In this document: positions 33,115 to 41,553 of the stretch, piece by piece
How the letters are laid out: each line of letters opens with the position of its first letter
How positions within the stretch are numbered: the stretch's first letter is position 1
NCBI GenBank assembly: GCA_900544995.1
Contig: UQXC01000006.1
Coordinates: 1 to 52,484, forward strand
Direction: 5' to 3'
DNA from: an uncultured Collinsella sp.
GTDB taxonomy: Bacteria > Actinomycetota > Coriobacteriia > Coriobacteriales > Coriobacteriaceae
Length of the DNA: 52,484 nt
Made by a program: the position numbers and the translations under genes
The notes under the pieces: generated by a model
Told to the model about the DNA's origin: nothing
Seen by the model: the letters and a program-made list of their open reading frames with translations, nothing else
Databases searched by the model: none

Positions 33115-33151
33115 AACCACCACAAAGGTGCCTGTCCCCTTTGTGGTGGTT
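33115..33151 (+). repeat. Perfect hairpin repeat at the lgt stop codon
   Basis: AACCACCACAAAGG and CCTTTGTGGTGGTT are perfect 14-base arms around the 9-base loop TGCCTGTCC. The stem shares only AAAGG/CCTTT with other copies, yet the loop has the same CCTGTCC core. The final TT belongs to the lgt stop codon. Confidence 0.75.
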
Positions 33152-33971
33152 AGGCATCGAGGTAGATGCGCTGGGGTTGGTTGCGGCGACGAGCAAAGAT
33201 GATGAGCGCCAGGCCCGCGATTACGAGCGGCAGGCTCAGCAGCTGACCCATCGTGATGACGCCACCAAGCAGATAGCCCAGCTGGGCATCGGGCACGCGC
33301 ACAAACTCAATGAGGAAGCGGACGATGCCGTAACCCATCACAAACACGCCCATAAACGTGCCCTGGGGCAGCAGTGGCTTTTTGCGGCTGAGCACCTGCA
33401 AAATGCAAAAGAGCACGATGCCCTCAAGAAATGCCTCGTAGAGCTGGGAGGGGTGACGCGGCATATCGCCCGCAGTCCCGCCAAAGACCACGCCCCAGGG
33501 CAGATCGGTCGGCTTGCCCCACAGCTCACCGTTGACAAAGTTGGCACAACGGCCCAGGCACAAGGCCAGCGGCGCGCCTATGACGGCAAGGTCTGCCAAA
33601 GTCCATGCGTCGAGCTTATACATGCGGCACACGATGATGCCGCCGATAATGCCGCCCACCAAGCCGCCATGAAAGCTCATGCCACCTTCGTTGGTGGCAA
33701 AGATTTCGAGCGGATGCGCCCAGTAGTAGCCGTCGCCGTAAAAGATGACGTAGAACAGGCGGGCGCCAATGATAAGGCCAAAGACCACGCCGACCACGAC
33801 ACTCGTCAGGTCGTCAATCGTGATGTTAAAGCCCCAGCGACGCTGCGTGCGGTACATGACGACCGCCGTGAGCAGAGCGCCGACCACGTAGGCCAGGCCG
33901 TACCAGTAGATGGTGATGGGGCCCGCCGAGATCGCGACGGGATCAAGCATATGGTAGAGGTCGTTGAGCAT
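33150..33971 (-). CDS. lgt: Prolipoprotein diacylglyceryl transferase
   Basis: An inner-membrane enzyme that transfers diacylglyceryl from phosphatidylglycerol to the lipobox cysteine of prolipoproteins. The 273-residue protein has about seven membrane spans, the HGGLVGGIIGG motif (near 101-111), the GRCANFVNGELWG signature (near 141-153) and HPSQLYEA (near 175). Length is normal. No strong ribosome site is visible before the ATG apart from AGGGAG about 10 bases upstream. A predicted nifU-like terminator separates it from the gene upstream. Confidence 0.95.
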   Translation of the reverse strand: MLNDLYHMLDPVAISAGPITIYWYGLAYVVGALLTAVVMYRTQRRWGFNITIDDLTSVVVGVVFGLIIGARLFYVIFYGDGYYWAHPLEIFATNEGGMSFHGGLVGGIIGGIIVCRMYKLDAWTLADLAVIGAPLALCLGRCANFVNGELWGKPTDLPWGVVFGGTAGDMPRHPSQLYEAFLEGIVLFCILQVLSRKKPLLPQGTFMGVFVMGYGIVRFLIEFVRVPDAQLGYLLGGVITMGQLLSLPLVIAGLALIIFARRRNQPQRIYLDA

Positions 33972-33993
33972 ATCGATCCCCTGCTCCCTACAT

Positions 33994-34030
33994 ACAAATG
34001 CGGCCGCGGGCCTTGCGCTCGCAGCCGCAT
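33994..34030 (-). terminator. Probable terminator of the nifU-like gene
   Basis: ATGCGGC and GCCGCAT arms with inner GCG pairs on the minus strand, followed by TTTGT; 50 bases after the stop codon at 34080. Confidence 0.55.
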
Positions 34031-34079
34031 ATTTGGGCGTAACGTCTATGCGGAGTATGCCGTCCGCAGCTTTCGCATC

Positions 34080-34358
34080 TTAGAACGGCGCGTACTCGTC
34101 GTACAGGTCGTCGGTCTCGCCGGAGGCATTGACCTGCTCAACGCGGGTAACGCCGGGCACATGCTCCTTCAGGATACGCTCGATACCCATGGAAAGGGTC
34201 AGTGCGCTCATAGGGCAGCCGGCGCAGGCGCCCTGCAGCTCCAGTTTGACGACGCCCTCGTCGTCGACGCCCACATACTCCATATCGCCGCCGTCGGCCT
34301 GCAGGTTGGGGCGAATCTCTTCAAGAACCTTCTTAAGCAGCTCTTCGTTAACAGCCAC
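34080..34358 (-). CDS. NifU-like C-terminal domain protein (Nfu type)
   Basis: A 92-residue protein of the NifU C-terminal domain, which carries Fe-S clusters to target proteins in the cytosol. It has LQADGGDMEYVG (17-28) and the CxxC cluster-binding site in GACAGCPMS (near 43-51). It is the single-domain form, without the IscU-like part. GAAAGGAGCCCC precedes the ATG. Not linked to other Fe-S biogenesis genes here, though the giant activase at 43.7-48.4 kb is probably an Fe-S protein. Confidence 0.92.
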   Translation of the reverse strand: MAVNEELLKKVLEEIRPNLQADGGDMEYVGVDDEGVVKLELQGACAGCPMSALTLSMGIERILKEHVPGVTRVEQVNASGETDDLYDEYAPF

Positions 34359-34528
34359 AGGGGCTCCTTTCTCACAATAACGCGGGCACGCCCGCGGACA
34401 GGGGCTATGTTACTACAGCCATGTACCCGCTTAGGCGCCAGCCATGCGTGCGGACACGACTTTCACGAGCGGTCAATTTGGGACGGGTCCCTTTTGGCTG
34501 TTTTGCCGCCAGCTGGCGTTGCCACGCG

Positions 34529-35053
34529 CTACTGCTGAGCCTGCCCCTCGGTGCCGATGTGAACATCGACGATAACCTGGCGGTAGCTGATGCCACAGGA
34601 GTCGAGGATGCGGCGGCTGATACGGCCGTCATCGGTGTCGGCGTACTTGTTGTCTAGGTAGACAACCTCGCCCACGCCCACCTGCGCCAAAATCTTGGCG
34701 CAGTCGTGGCACGGGAACAGCGTGACGTAGACCGTGGAACCCTCGAGGTCCTTGAGCGAGCCACGGTAGTTGAGCACGGCGTTTGCCTCGGCATGGACCA
34801 CGTAGTTGTGCTTGTCCTGCAGCGGGTCGTCGCTCGTACCCCACGGGAAAAAGTCGTCGTTGAGCGCCGAGGGCGTACCGTTGTAGCCCACCGAAAGGAT
34901 GCGGTGGTTGGTGCTGGCGATGCACGCACCCACCTGCGTGTTGGGGTCCTTGCTGCGGCGCTGCGCGGCAATGGCCACGCTCATAAAGAACTCGTCCCAG
35001 CTAATGACGTCCAGGCGCTTGCCTGACGAAGTTTGATGAAGATCGTCCGACAT
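34529..35053 (-). CDS. Deoxycytidylate (dCMP) deaminase, ComEB type
   Basis: A zinc enzyme that deaminates dCMP to dUMP for dTMP synthesis. The 174-residue protein has the cytidine-deaminase motifs HAEANAVLNY and PCHDCAK (zinc His and two Cys, catalytic Glu). Also present is the substrate-proximal ISWDEFFMSVAIAAQRRSKDP. Start chosen at 35053 since GGAGGTGTCTGCC precedes it; an ATG at 35089 has no comparable site. Similar to ComEB in length, but no competence genes are nearby, so the name is not given. Confidence 0.92.
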   Translation of the reverse strand: MSDDLHQTSSGKRLDVISWDEFFMSVAIAAQRRSKDPNTQVGACIASTNHRILSVGYNGTPSALNDDFFPWGTSDDPLQDKHNYVVHAEANAVLNYRGSLKDLEGSTVYVTLFPCHDCAKILAQVGVGEVVYLDNKYADTDDGRISRRILDSCGISYRQVIVDVHIGTEGQAQQ

Positions 35054-35137
35054 GGCAGACACCTCCGTAATCGCAATAGTTTGACCCATTGTAGCAGGTG
35101 AAAGGTGGGGGCGTTTGTCCCACCGACGCCCTCACTT

Positions 35138-35989
35138 TTACACGCGGCGGGGCTTTTGGTTGATGCGGTAGAGCTCGGCGAGACCCCGCAGCGTCAGTGC
35201 GTCATCTACCGTCAGGCTGTGGCCGACCAACGCCGCGAGCGCCTCGGCATCGTCGCCGGTAATGACGATGGGCACGCCATCCTCCCCCGCCGCCTTGGTC
35301 GAGCGCATCTCGGCAAGCACCATGTCGAGCATGCCGTCGATGCGGGCCACCTCGCCCAAGACCACTCCCGAGCGCATGGCCTCGCGCGTGTTACGGCCGA
35401 TCACATGCGTCGGTGCCGAGGGCTCGACCTGGGGTAGGCGCGCCGCAGCCGCCGAAAGCGAGCGGGCGCCGAGCGCCAGACCCGGCGCGATGACGCCGCC
35501 CACAAAGGTACCGTGCGCGTCGATGACCTCGATATTGGTCGTCGTACCCAGGTCGATCACGATACAGGGAGAGCCGTAGACGGCGCGTGCCGCCACGGCA
35601 TCGGCGATGCGGTCGGGGCCGATCTCGGCCGGGTCGTCGTAGTGCACGGGCATGCCGGTCTTAAGTCCCGGCCCCACCGTGAGCACGCGCCCCGTGCAGG
35701 TACGGGAAAGCGCCGCCTTCCAGGGGCGTTCGAGCGCCGGCACCACGCAGCTCAGCACTGCGGCCGCGGGAACGAGTGCACCCGGCATGACCGCATCGGC
35801 TGCCAGTGCGCCCATGACCTGCGCGAGCCTCATGCGCGCCTCGTCTGCCGTAATGCTCGACGGCGTCGTGATCTCGCACGTCGCAAGCGGGCATTCCTGC
35901 GCCGCGGCCGAATCCTCGGCAAACAGGCCAAAGCGAATGAACGTGTTGCCCACGTCGACCGTCAATATATATGCGCACCCATTAAGCAT
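35138..35989 (-). CDS. coaX: Type III pantothenate kinase
   Basis: Catalyses the first step of coenzyme A synthesis, phosphorylating pantothenate; type III enzymes are not feedback-inhibited by CoA and need a monovalent cation. The protein (283 residues from the ATG at 35989, which has AAAGGAG) contains LTVDVGNTFIRFG, GPDRIADAVAA and DLGTTTNIEVID with FVGGVIAPGL. A longer frame reaches 36043 but lacks a ribosome site. It is divergent from the OPT transporter. Confidence 0.93.
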   Translation of the reverse strand: MLNGCAYILTVDVGNTFIRFGLFAEDSAAAQECPLATCEITTPSSITADEARMRLAQVMGALAADAVMPGALVPAAAVLSCVVPALERPWKAALSRTCTGRVLTVGPGLKTGMPVHYDDPAEIGPDRIADAVAARAVYGSPCIVIDLGTTTNIEVIDAHGTFVGGVIAPGLALGARSLSAAAARLPQVEPSAPTHVIGRNTREAMRSGVVLGEVARIDGMLDMVLAEMRSTKAAGEDGVPIVITGDDAEALAALVGHSLTVDDALTLRGLAELYRINQKPRRV

Positions 35990-36181
35990 CGTCGGCGCTC
36001 CTTTCGTCTGCCCAGCAGTATATCGCCTACCTAAACCAGTCATCCCAAAATGACTAGCTTGCGGCTATACTGGTGCGCGGCCGTGCGCGAGCTCACGCGG
36101 CGGCCCTTGGTAACCCGACTTCCCGCGTCGTATCCGTAGCGACGCTCCCGGGGGAAGCGGATATACGCAAAGGAGTTATAT
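35990..36181 (+). promoter_or_regulatory. Divergent promoter region and leader of the OPT gene
   Basis: No gene. TATACT (36066-36071) is a likely -10 for the OPT transcript. Just upstream AGTCAT, CCCAAA, ATGACT (36038-36055) forms a 6-base inverted repeat that may be an operator. A GC-rich leader of about 100 bases with several possible stems (such as GGCCGTGCG.../CGC..GGCC) follows; no known riboswitch was recognised. The ribosome site is AAAGGAG. Confidence 0.4.
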
Positions 36182-37885
36182 ATGAGCAATCCCTCGAACC
36201 GTGCCTCGATGCGCGGGCAACTCACGCTGCGCGGCGTCATTATCGGCGTCCTTGGCTGCGTGATCATCACGGCGAGCTCGGCCTACACTGCCCTCAAGAT
36301 GGGCGCGCTCCCCTGGCCGATCATCTTCGCTGCCGTCATCTCGCTGTTCTTCCTTAAACTCATGGGCAACGCCAGCCTCAACGAGGCCAACGTCACCCAC
36401 ACCATCATGTCCGCAGGCGCCATGGTCGCCGGCGGCCTGGCGTTTACCATCCCGGGCGCCTGGATGCTGGGCTATGCCGACCAGATCAGCTGGCTCGACA
36501 TGTTTATCGTGGCACTCGCCGGCACCATCCTGGGCCTGTTCGCCACGGCACTCATCCACCGTCACTTTATCGTGGACGCCGCGCTTGAGTTCCCCACCGG
36601 CAACGCCGCAGCACAGACCCTGCGCGCGACCGAGGCCGGCGGCAAGACCGGCAAGCAGCTCTTTGGCTCCATGGCCATCGCGGGCATCTACAGCGTGCTG
36701 CGCGACGCTCTGGGCATTGTGCCCAGCATGCTGTGCACGCTCAATATTCCCGGCGTGACCTTTGCCATCTACAACTCGCCCATGCTGCTCTCCATCGGCT
36801 TTTTGGTGGGCTTTGCCCCCGTCGCCTTCTGGTTTGCCGGCGCCCTGCTGGGCAACTTTGGCATCATCGTCGGCGGCACCGCTGCCGGTCTGTTCGACGT
36901 TGTGACTGCACAGGGCATCGTCAAGTCCCTGGGCATGGGCCTCATGATGGGCTTTGGCGTCGCCGTCGTCCTCAAGGACATCCTGCCACAGGTCGCCGGT
37001 ATCGTCCGCGGTCTTGCCGCCGACAGCTCCACCGACACCGACGAGCAGTCGCTCATCTCGGGCTCCCTTAAGCTCGACGCCGGCATCATCGGCCTAGGCG
37101 CTGCCGCCATCGCCGTAATCGTTGCCATCGCGCTCGACCTTGGTCCCGTCCCGGCTGTCATTGTGACGCTGTTCACCTTTGTCACCACCATCATGAGCGC
37201 GCAGAGCTGCGGCCAGACGGGTATTGACCCCATGGAGATCTTTGGCCTCATCGTTATGCTCATCGTGGCTGCCTTCGCTCAGATCGCTCAGGTCAAGCTG
37301 TTCTTTATCGCCGGCATCGTAGCCGTAGCGTGCGGCCTTGCGGGCGACGTCATGAACGACTTTAAGGCCGGCGCCGTGCTGGGCACCAACCCGCGTGCGC
37401 AGTGGATCGGCCAAGCCATCGGCGGCATCGTGGGCGCCCTGGTCGCCGCAGCCGTCATGGTCGCGCTCGTCACCGCCTATGGCCCGGACGCCTTTGGCCC
37501 CGACAAGAGCTTTGTTGCCGCGCAGGCAAGCGTCGTCGCCACCATGGTCTCGGGCATCCCGAGCGTGCCGTGGTTCGTTGGCGGCTTTATCGCCGGCATC
37601 GTCATGTACTGGCTCGGCATTCCGGCCATGATGATCGGCCTGGGCGTGTACCTGCCGTTCTACATGTCACTCACGGCATTCCTGGGCTCCTGCGTCAAAC
37701 TCGCCTACGACAAGTGGTCCGCCCACCGCGACGCCACCGCTGGTCTTTCTGACGAGGAGAGAGCTGCCAAGGACGCCGCCTTCCAGGAACAGGGTCTGGT
37801 TGTCGCCAGCGGCCTGCTCGGCGGCGAGTCCATCGTCGGCGTTATCCTGGCGTTTGTCTCCGTGGGCTTAAGCCTGCTGGGCTAA
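36182..37885 (+). CDS. OPT family oligopeptide transporter
   Basis: A 567-residue membrane protein with 12-14 hydrophobic segments. It starts with an N-terminal amphipathic region and ITASSAYTALKMGALPWPII, has the conserved NEANVTHTIMSAGAM and FPTGNAAAQTLRATEAGGK and the GLILLLSVGLSLLG-like C-terminus. It is shorter than most eukaryotic OPT/YSL proteins (over 650), as is usual for bacterial members. Substrates are peptides or metal chelates and cannot be set here. A strong terminator follows. Confidence 0.9.
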   Translation: MSNPSNRASMRGQLTLRGVIIGVLGCVIITASSAYTALKMGALPWPIIFAAVISLFFLKLMGNASLNEANVTHTIMSAGAMVAGGLAFTIPGAWMLGYADQISWLDMFIVALAGTILGLFATALIHRHFIVDAALEFPTGNAAAQTLRATEAGGKTGKQLFGSMAIAGIYSVLRDALGIVPSMLCTLNIPGVTFAIYNSPMLLSIGFLVGFAPVAFWFAGALLGNFGIIVGGTAAGLFDVVTAQGIVKSLGMGLMMGFGVAVVLKDILPQVAGIVRGLAADSSTDTDEQSLISGSLKLDAGIIGLGAAAIAVIVAIALDLGPVPAVIVTLFTFVTTIMSAQSCGQTGIDPMEIFGLIVMLIVAAFAQIAQVKLFFIAGIVAVACGLAGDVMNDFKAGAVLGTNPRAQWIGQAIGGIVGALVAAAVMVALVTAYGPDAFGPDKSFVAAQASVVATMVSGIPSVPWFVGGFIAGIVMYWLGIPAMMIGLGVYLPFYMSLTAFLGSCVKLAYDKWSAHRDATAGLSDEERAAKDAAFQEQGLVVASGLLGGESIVGVILAFVSVGLSLLG

Positions 37886-37926
37886 GTCGAGCAGCTGCTC
37901 GACAGCGACCATATTGCCTACGGCCT

Positions 37927-37966
37927 GCCCGGTCGGTAGCTTTCGCGGCTACCGACCGGGCTTTTT
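37927..37966 (+). terminator. Terminator of the OPT transporter
   Basis: Perfect 14-base arms GCCCGGTCGGTAGC/GCTACCGACCGGGC with a 7-base loop, followed by TTTTTG on the plus strand. Confidence 0.9.
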
Positions 37967-37977
37967 GATACCAACGC

Positions 37978-38018
37978 AAAAAAGGCCGACGCGCTGCGTA
38001 TGACAGCGCGCCGGCCTT
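37978..38018 (-). terminator. Terminator of the surface-protein gene
   Basis: AAGGCCG, CGCGCTG paired with CAGCGCG, CGGCCTT; on the minus strand it is followed by TTTTTT. It is 68 bases past the surface-protein stop and converges with the OPT terminator. Confidence 0.85.
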
Positions 38019-38085
38019 ATCGGTTAAGCCATCGAAGCGCTCCTGCTATGAACCGAAGTTCGTTGCAGAAACTACGCTCGAAACG

Positions 38086-41000
38086 CTACATCTGCTTGCG
38101 ACGACGATCACTCAGCGTCACACCAGCGGCCACGAGGGTGATACCGCCGATGACGAACACCTCGCCCGCAAGAGCGGAGTCATCACCGGTCTGGGCAAGT
38201 GCTCCCGACGTGGTCTGCTTCTTGGCAGCAGACGCCTTTGCGGCGGCCTGCGTAACCTGGGGCTTGGCCTGAGGCTTGGCCTGCGGCTCAGCCTTGGGAT
38301 GATACTTGTCGTACTCGGCCTGTGCGGCAGCCAGGGCATCCTTGGCATCGCCAAGCTCGGCAAGCGCGGCGGCATAGGCGTCGTTGGCATCGGACAGCTT
38401 GGCATCGGCATCGCTCAGAGCAGCCTTGAGGCCAGCGGCGGCATCGACGGCGGCCTTATAGCGAGCGTAGGCAGCGTTCAGCTTGACCAGCTTCTCGTTG
38501 CCCGTCGTGCCCGCGGCAAGGGATGCCTTGTGGTCGACAGCCTCAAGATCGGCCTTGAGCGCCTCGTCGTTGGCAAGCTCGGCCTTGGCCTCGACGATCT
38601 CGAAGGTCGCATCGACGACGGCTTCGTTGGCGGCCTCGAGCTGCTTCTGGGCATCGGCGACACCGGCGACGGCAGCGTCATAGGCGGTCTTGGCGTCATC
38701 GACCGCCTTCTGGGCGCCGGCGAAGCGCTTGAAGGCCTTGTTTGCGCCGGCCAGCTCACCCTCGGCGGCCTTGGCCTTCGCCTGCGCGTCGGACAGGGCC
38801 TGCTTCTTGGCGTCAACTGCCTGCTTGGCGTCCGAAAGAGCAGTCGCGGCCTGGACATCTGCGGCCTGGGCCTTATCCACACCAGCCTGGGCGGCATCGT
38901 CGGCCTTCTTTGCCTCGTCAAGCGAGCCCTGCTTGTTCGCAAGGTCCGTCTTGGCGGCATCGAGCTTAGCGGCAAGGTCCTTGACCGAAGCGGTAGCGTT
39001 GCCATACGCCTCGTTGGCCTGATCGGACTTTACCTTGGCAGCGTCGCGGGCGCTGCGAGCCTTCGCCTTGTGAGCAGCAGCATCGGCCGCCTTCGTCTTG
39101 TTGTCAGCAAGCGTGGCGTTAGCCTTATCGAGAGCTGCCTGGGCAGTAGCGGCCTCGCTCTTGGCGGCTTCGAGCTTGGTCTCGGGCGTCTTGACGTCGA
39201 TACCCTTGAGTTTGGCTTCGGCGGCGGTGTAGGCGGACTTGGCGGAAGCGGTGGCGGACTTAGCCTTCTCGTACTCGCCCTTGGCGGTGTTCATGTTCGT
39301 GTCGGCCGCGGTATAGGCGTCTCGAGCGCTTTCTTGCTTATCCAATGCGTTAGAATAAGCCGTTCCAGCAGTCCCGAAGTTCTTCTGCGCTTCTGCCAGC
39401 TCATTCTGCAGCTGCTTCAGCTGCTCCTTCTGCGCCTGCGTGCCGCCTGCGTTGTAGGCAGAGTCGATGTAGTCGTTCACGAGCTTCTTGAACTCGGAGA
39501 CAGTGAAATCAGCCTCACTGTCAAAAGAGCTGTAATCGAAGATTGTTACCTCGGAATCGGTGTTCTTACCGCTACCGGTCGCGATGCCGATAGCCTTCGT
39601 GCCGGCATCGATGATGTTGAGATAGTGCCCACACTCATTGTAGATGCTGTTGTAGTGCCACCAGATATAGGAGGAATCATATCGATGACTTCCAAGTGCG
39701 TCACCATACTGTTCGACGTACTTATCGAATTTCACTTTCTCCTCGGTGTAGAGACCGGTATATGGCCATCCGAGAGTGTCCTCGGTTTCGCCGCCGGTAT
39801 ATGCACCGCCGCCGCCAGCAAGATTTTCCCCATTGTCGTAGTAGCACTCCGAGTGTCCCCAAATGTTCGATGAATATGATGCATTAAGGGCGGCTGCCAC
39901 AGTCATGCGGAGGCTGACGCTAAGCGCCGACTGACCGTTCGCCTTGCGGAGGTTGTTCTGGGTGTCGAGATATGTCAGGGCGTTACGCATCTGCTCCAAG
40001 GAAAGCGGATTGGTATCGCGAGACATGTTCTGATCGACGTAATTGTCATACCACTCGGCTTTATCGTCTGCGCCGGTCAGCATTGATACAGCGTCCTGGG
40101 CGTTCTTTTTCTGCGTAGCTGTGAACTGGCTGCCGCCGATGATGTAGTTCATGAAGCCGAACATACCCTGACTGATGACATTCTGGTCTACGGTCATGTT
40201 CGACTTGAGGTCAGCAATCTGCTGCTCAAGAGCCTCAACCTGGACATTAGCAGCGTCATAAGCCTTTTCCGCGGCGTTCGAAGCAGCGCAGGCTGCCTCC
40301 CACTCGCTGCGCTTCTGCTTGCGAACTTCGACAAGCTTATCGTACGCGGTCTTCTTGTCGGCCTCGGTCTGCTGGGCCTGCTCGTATGCCGTCTTCGCGG
40401 CGTCACGCTTACTGGCCGCGTCCTTGTACTCCTTGTTTGCCGCATCGTATGCAGACTGGACAGATGCCACAGCAGCGTTGGCGGCGTTGGCCTTCTCCTG
40501 CGCGGCAGCGACGGCAGCCTGGGCGGCCTGCAGATTTGTCTGTGCGGTGGCGTCGGCATCCGTCGCGGCATTGAGCTCCGCCTGCGCGGTCTTGAGCTCA
40601 CCAGCAGCAGCGATCTTGGCGGCCTCAAGCGCACTCAGGTCGACACCCGTACCCGAGACGGCAGCATCGAGCGCGGTCTGCGCCTGGTTGAACTTCTGCT
40701 GGGCGTTATCGCGCGCGGTGGTTGCGGCTGCGAGAGCAGCGGCAGTCTCCTGCTTCTTGGCCTGGGCAGTCGTCAAAGCTGCCTCGGTATTCTGCTTTTC
40801 CTGCTGGGCGCTGGCCTCGGCAGCCTTGGCCTGGTCCAGATTGTCCTGTGCAGTAGTAACTGCCTTGTTGGCGTCATCGAGCTTTGCCCGCGCGTCCTCG
40901 ACGGCCTTCTTGGCGGCCTCGTACTCGTCCATACCCATGGCCTCAAGCTTGGCCTGGGCATCATCGAGGGCCTTCTTGGCCTCATCCTGCTTTGCCTTGG

Positions 41001-41553
41001 CGTCCTTGAGCGCCTGGGTCTTATCCTCGACACTCTTGTTGGCCTGATCGAGCTGATCGTTCAGGTCGCCCAGCTTCTTCTGCTGCTGCTCTGCCTTGTC
41101 GACGGCCGCTTTAAGCTCGTCAATCTTCTCCTGAAGCGCGGCTACCTCGGCCTCGTTCTGCTCGGCGGCGTTATCGGTCACGGCCTGCGAGGCCTGATTC
41201 TTTTGCTGCTGCGCCTGCTTTTGAGACTGGCCCGCCGCGTCGGCCTTCTTCTGGGTGGCATCGTAGGCGGCCTGAGCGTCCTTGAGCTGCTTTGCCGACT
41301 CCTCGGCCAACTGGGCAGCCGTCTTTGCGACCGCTTGGTTACCGGCAACAACGGTGTTCTCTACAGAACTACCCCCCCCCTGAACAGAATCGCCGTTATC
41401 GGTTGACGGTGCGGCGATTGCCGCCAGCGGCGACATGAGCGGCTGAGCGATGAGGCCCGCCGTCAAAACGGTTGCGACGGCGCGGTTGGCAACGCCCTTG
41501 ACGTTGACGGCCTTAGCCCGAGGCTCAAAGTGTTGTGGGCTGTAGTTTGCCAT
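38086..41553 (-). CDS. Sortase-anchored coiled-coil surface protein with a CAP/SCP-like domain
   Basis: A 1,155-residue secreted protein. A signal peptide of about 48 residues ends near AAIAA; then an Ala/Lys/Gln-rich coiled coil (about 65-470), a CAP/SCP-PR1-like domain (about 505-690; NIWGHSECYY, GENLAGG, ECGHYLNII), a second coiled coil (about 700-1090), a Lys/Pro/Gln-rich wall-spanning segment, and the cell-wall sorting signal LAQTG (1119-1123), hydrophobic span and DRRRKQM. The coils probably form a stalk presenting the CAP domain. Nine consecutive G's lie at codons 58-61 (see 41372). AAGGGAG precedes the ATG. Ligand unknown; adhesion is inferred. Confidence 0.88.
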   Translation of the reverse strand: MANYSPQHFEPRAKAVNVKGVANRAVATVLTAGLIAQPLMSPLAAIAAPSTDNGDSVQGGGSSVENTVVAGNQAVAKTAAQLAEESAKQLKDAQAAYDATQKKADAAGQSQKQAQQQKNQASQAVTDNAAEQNEAEVAALQEKIDELKAAVDKAEQQQKKLGDLNDQLDQANKSVEDKTQALKDAKAKQDEAKKALDDAQAKLEAMGMDEYEAAKKAVEDARAKLDDANKAVTTAQDNLDQAKAAEASAQQEKQNTEAALTTAQAKKQETAAALAAATTARDNAQQKFNQAQTALDAAVSGTGVDLSALEAAKIAAAGELKTAQAELNAATDADATAQTNLQAAQAAVAAAQEKANAANAAVASVQSAYDAANKEYKDAASKRDAAKTAYEQAQQTEADKKTAYDKLVEVRKQKRSEWEAACAASNAAEKAYDAANVQVEALEQQIADLKSNMTVDQNVISQGMFGFMNYIIGGSQFTATQKKNAQDAVSMLTGADDKAEWYDNYVDQNMSRDTNPLSLEQMRNALTYLDTQNNLRKANGQSALSVSLRMTVAAALNASYSSNIWGHSECYYDNGENLAGGGGAYTGGETEDTLGWPYTGLYTEEKVKFDKYVEQYGDALGSHRYDSSYIWWHYNSIYNECGHYLNIIDAGTKAIGIATGSGKNTDSEVTIFDYSSFDSEADFTVSEFKKLVNDYIDSAYNAGGTQAQKEQLKQLQNELAEAQKNFGTAGTAYSNALDKQESARDAYTAADTNMNTAKGEYEKAKSATASAKSAYTAAEAKLKGIDVKTPETKLEAAKSEAATAQAALDKANATLADNKTKAADAAAHKAKARSARDAAKVKSDQANEAYGNATASVKDLAAKLDAAKTDLANKQGSLDEAKKADDAAQAGVDKAQAADVQAATALSDAKQAVDAKKQALSDAQAKAKAAEGELAGANKAFKRFAGAQKAVDDAKTAYDAAVAGVADAQKQLEAANEAVVDATFEIVEAKAELANDEALKADLEAVDHKASLAAGTTGNEKLVKLNAAYARYKAAVDAAAGLKAALSDADAKLSDANDAYAAALAELGDAKDALAAAQAEYDKYHPKAEPQAKPQAKPQVTQAAAKASAAKKQTTSGALAQTGDDSALAGEVFVIGGITLVAAGVTLSDRRRKQM
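41372..41380 (-). repeat. G9 tract in the surface-protein gene (possible phase-variation site)
   Basis: The coding strand reads CAG GGG GGG GGT AGT TCT at codons 58-63. With ten G's the frame reads CAG GGG GGG GGG TAG; with eight, CAG GGG GGG GTA GTT CTG TAG. Both are stops within four codons, just after the signal peptide. This is what an ON/OFF slippage switch looks like, though the sequencing state of the run cannot be checked here. Confidence 0.75.
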
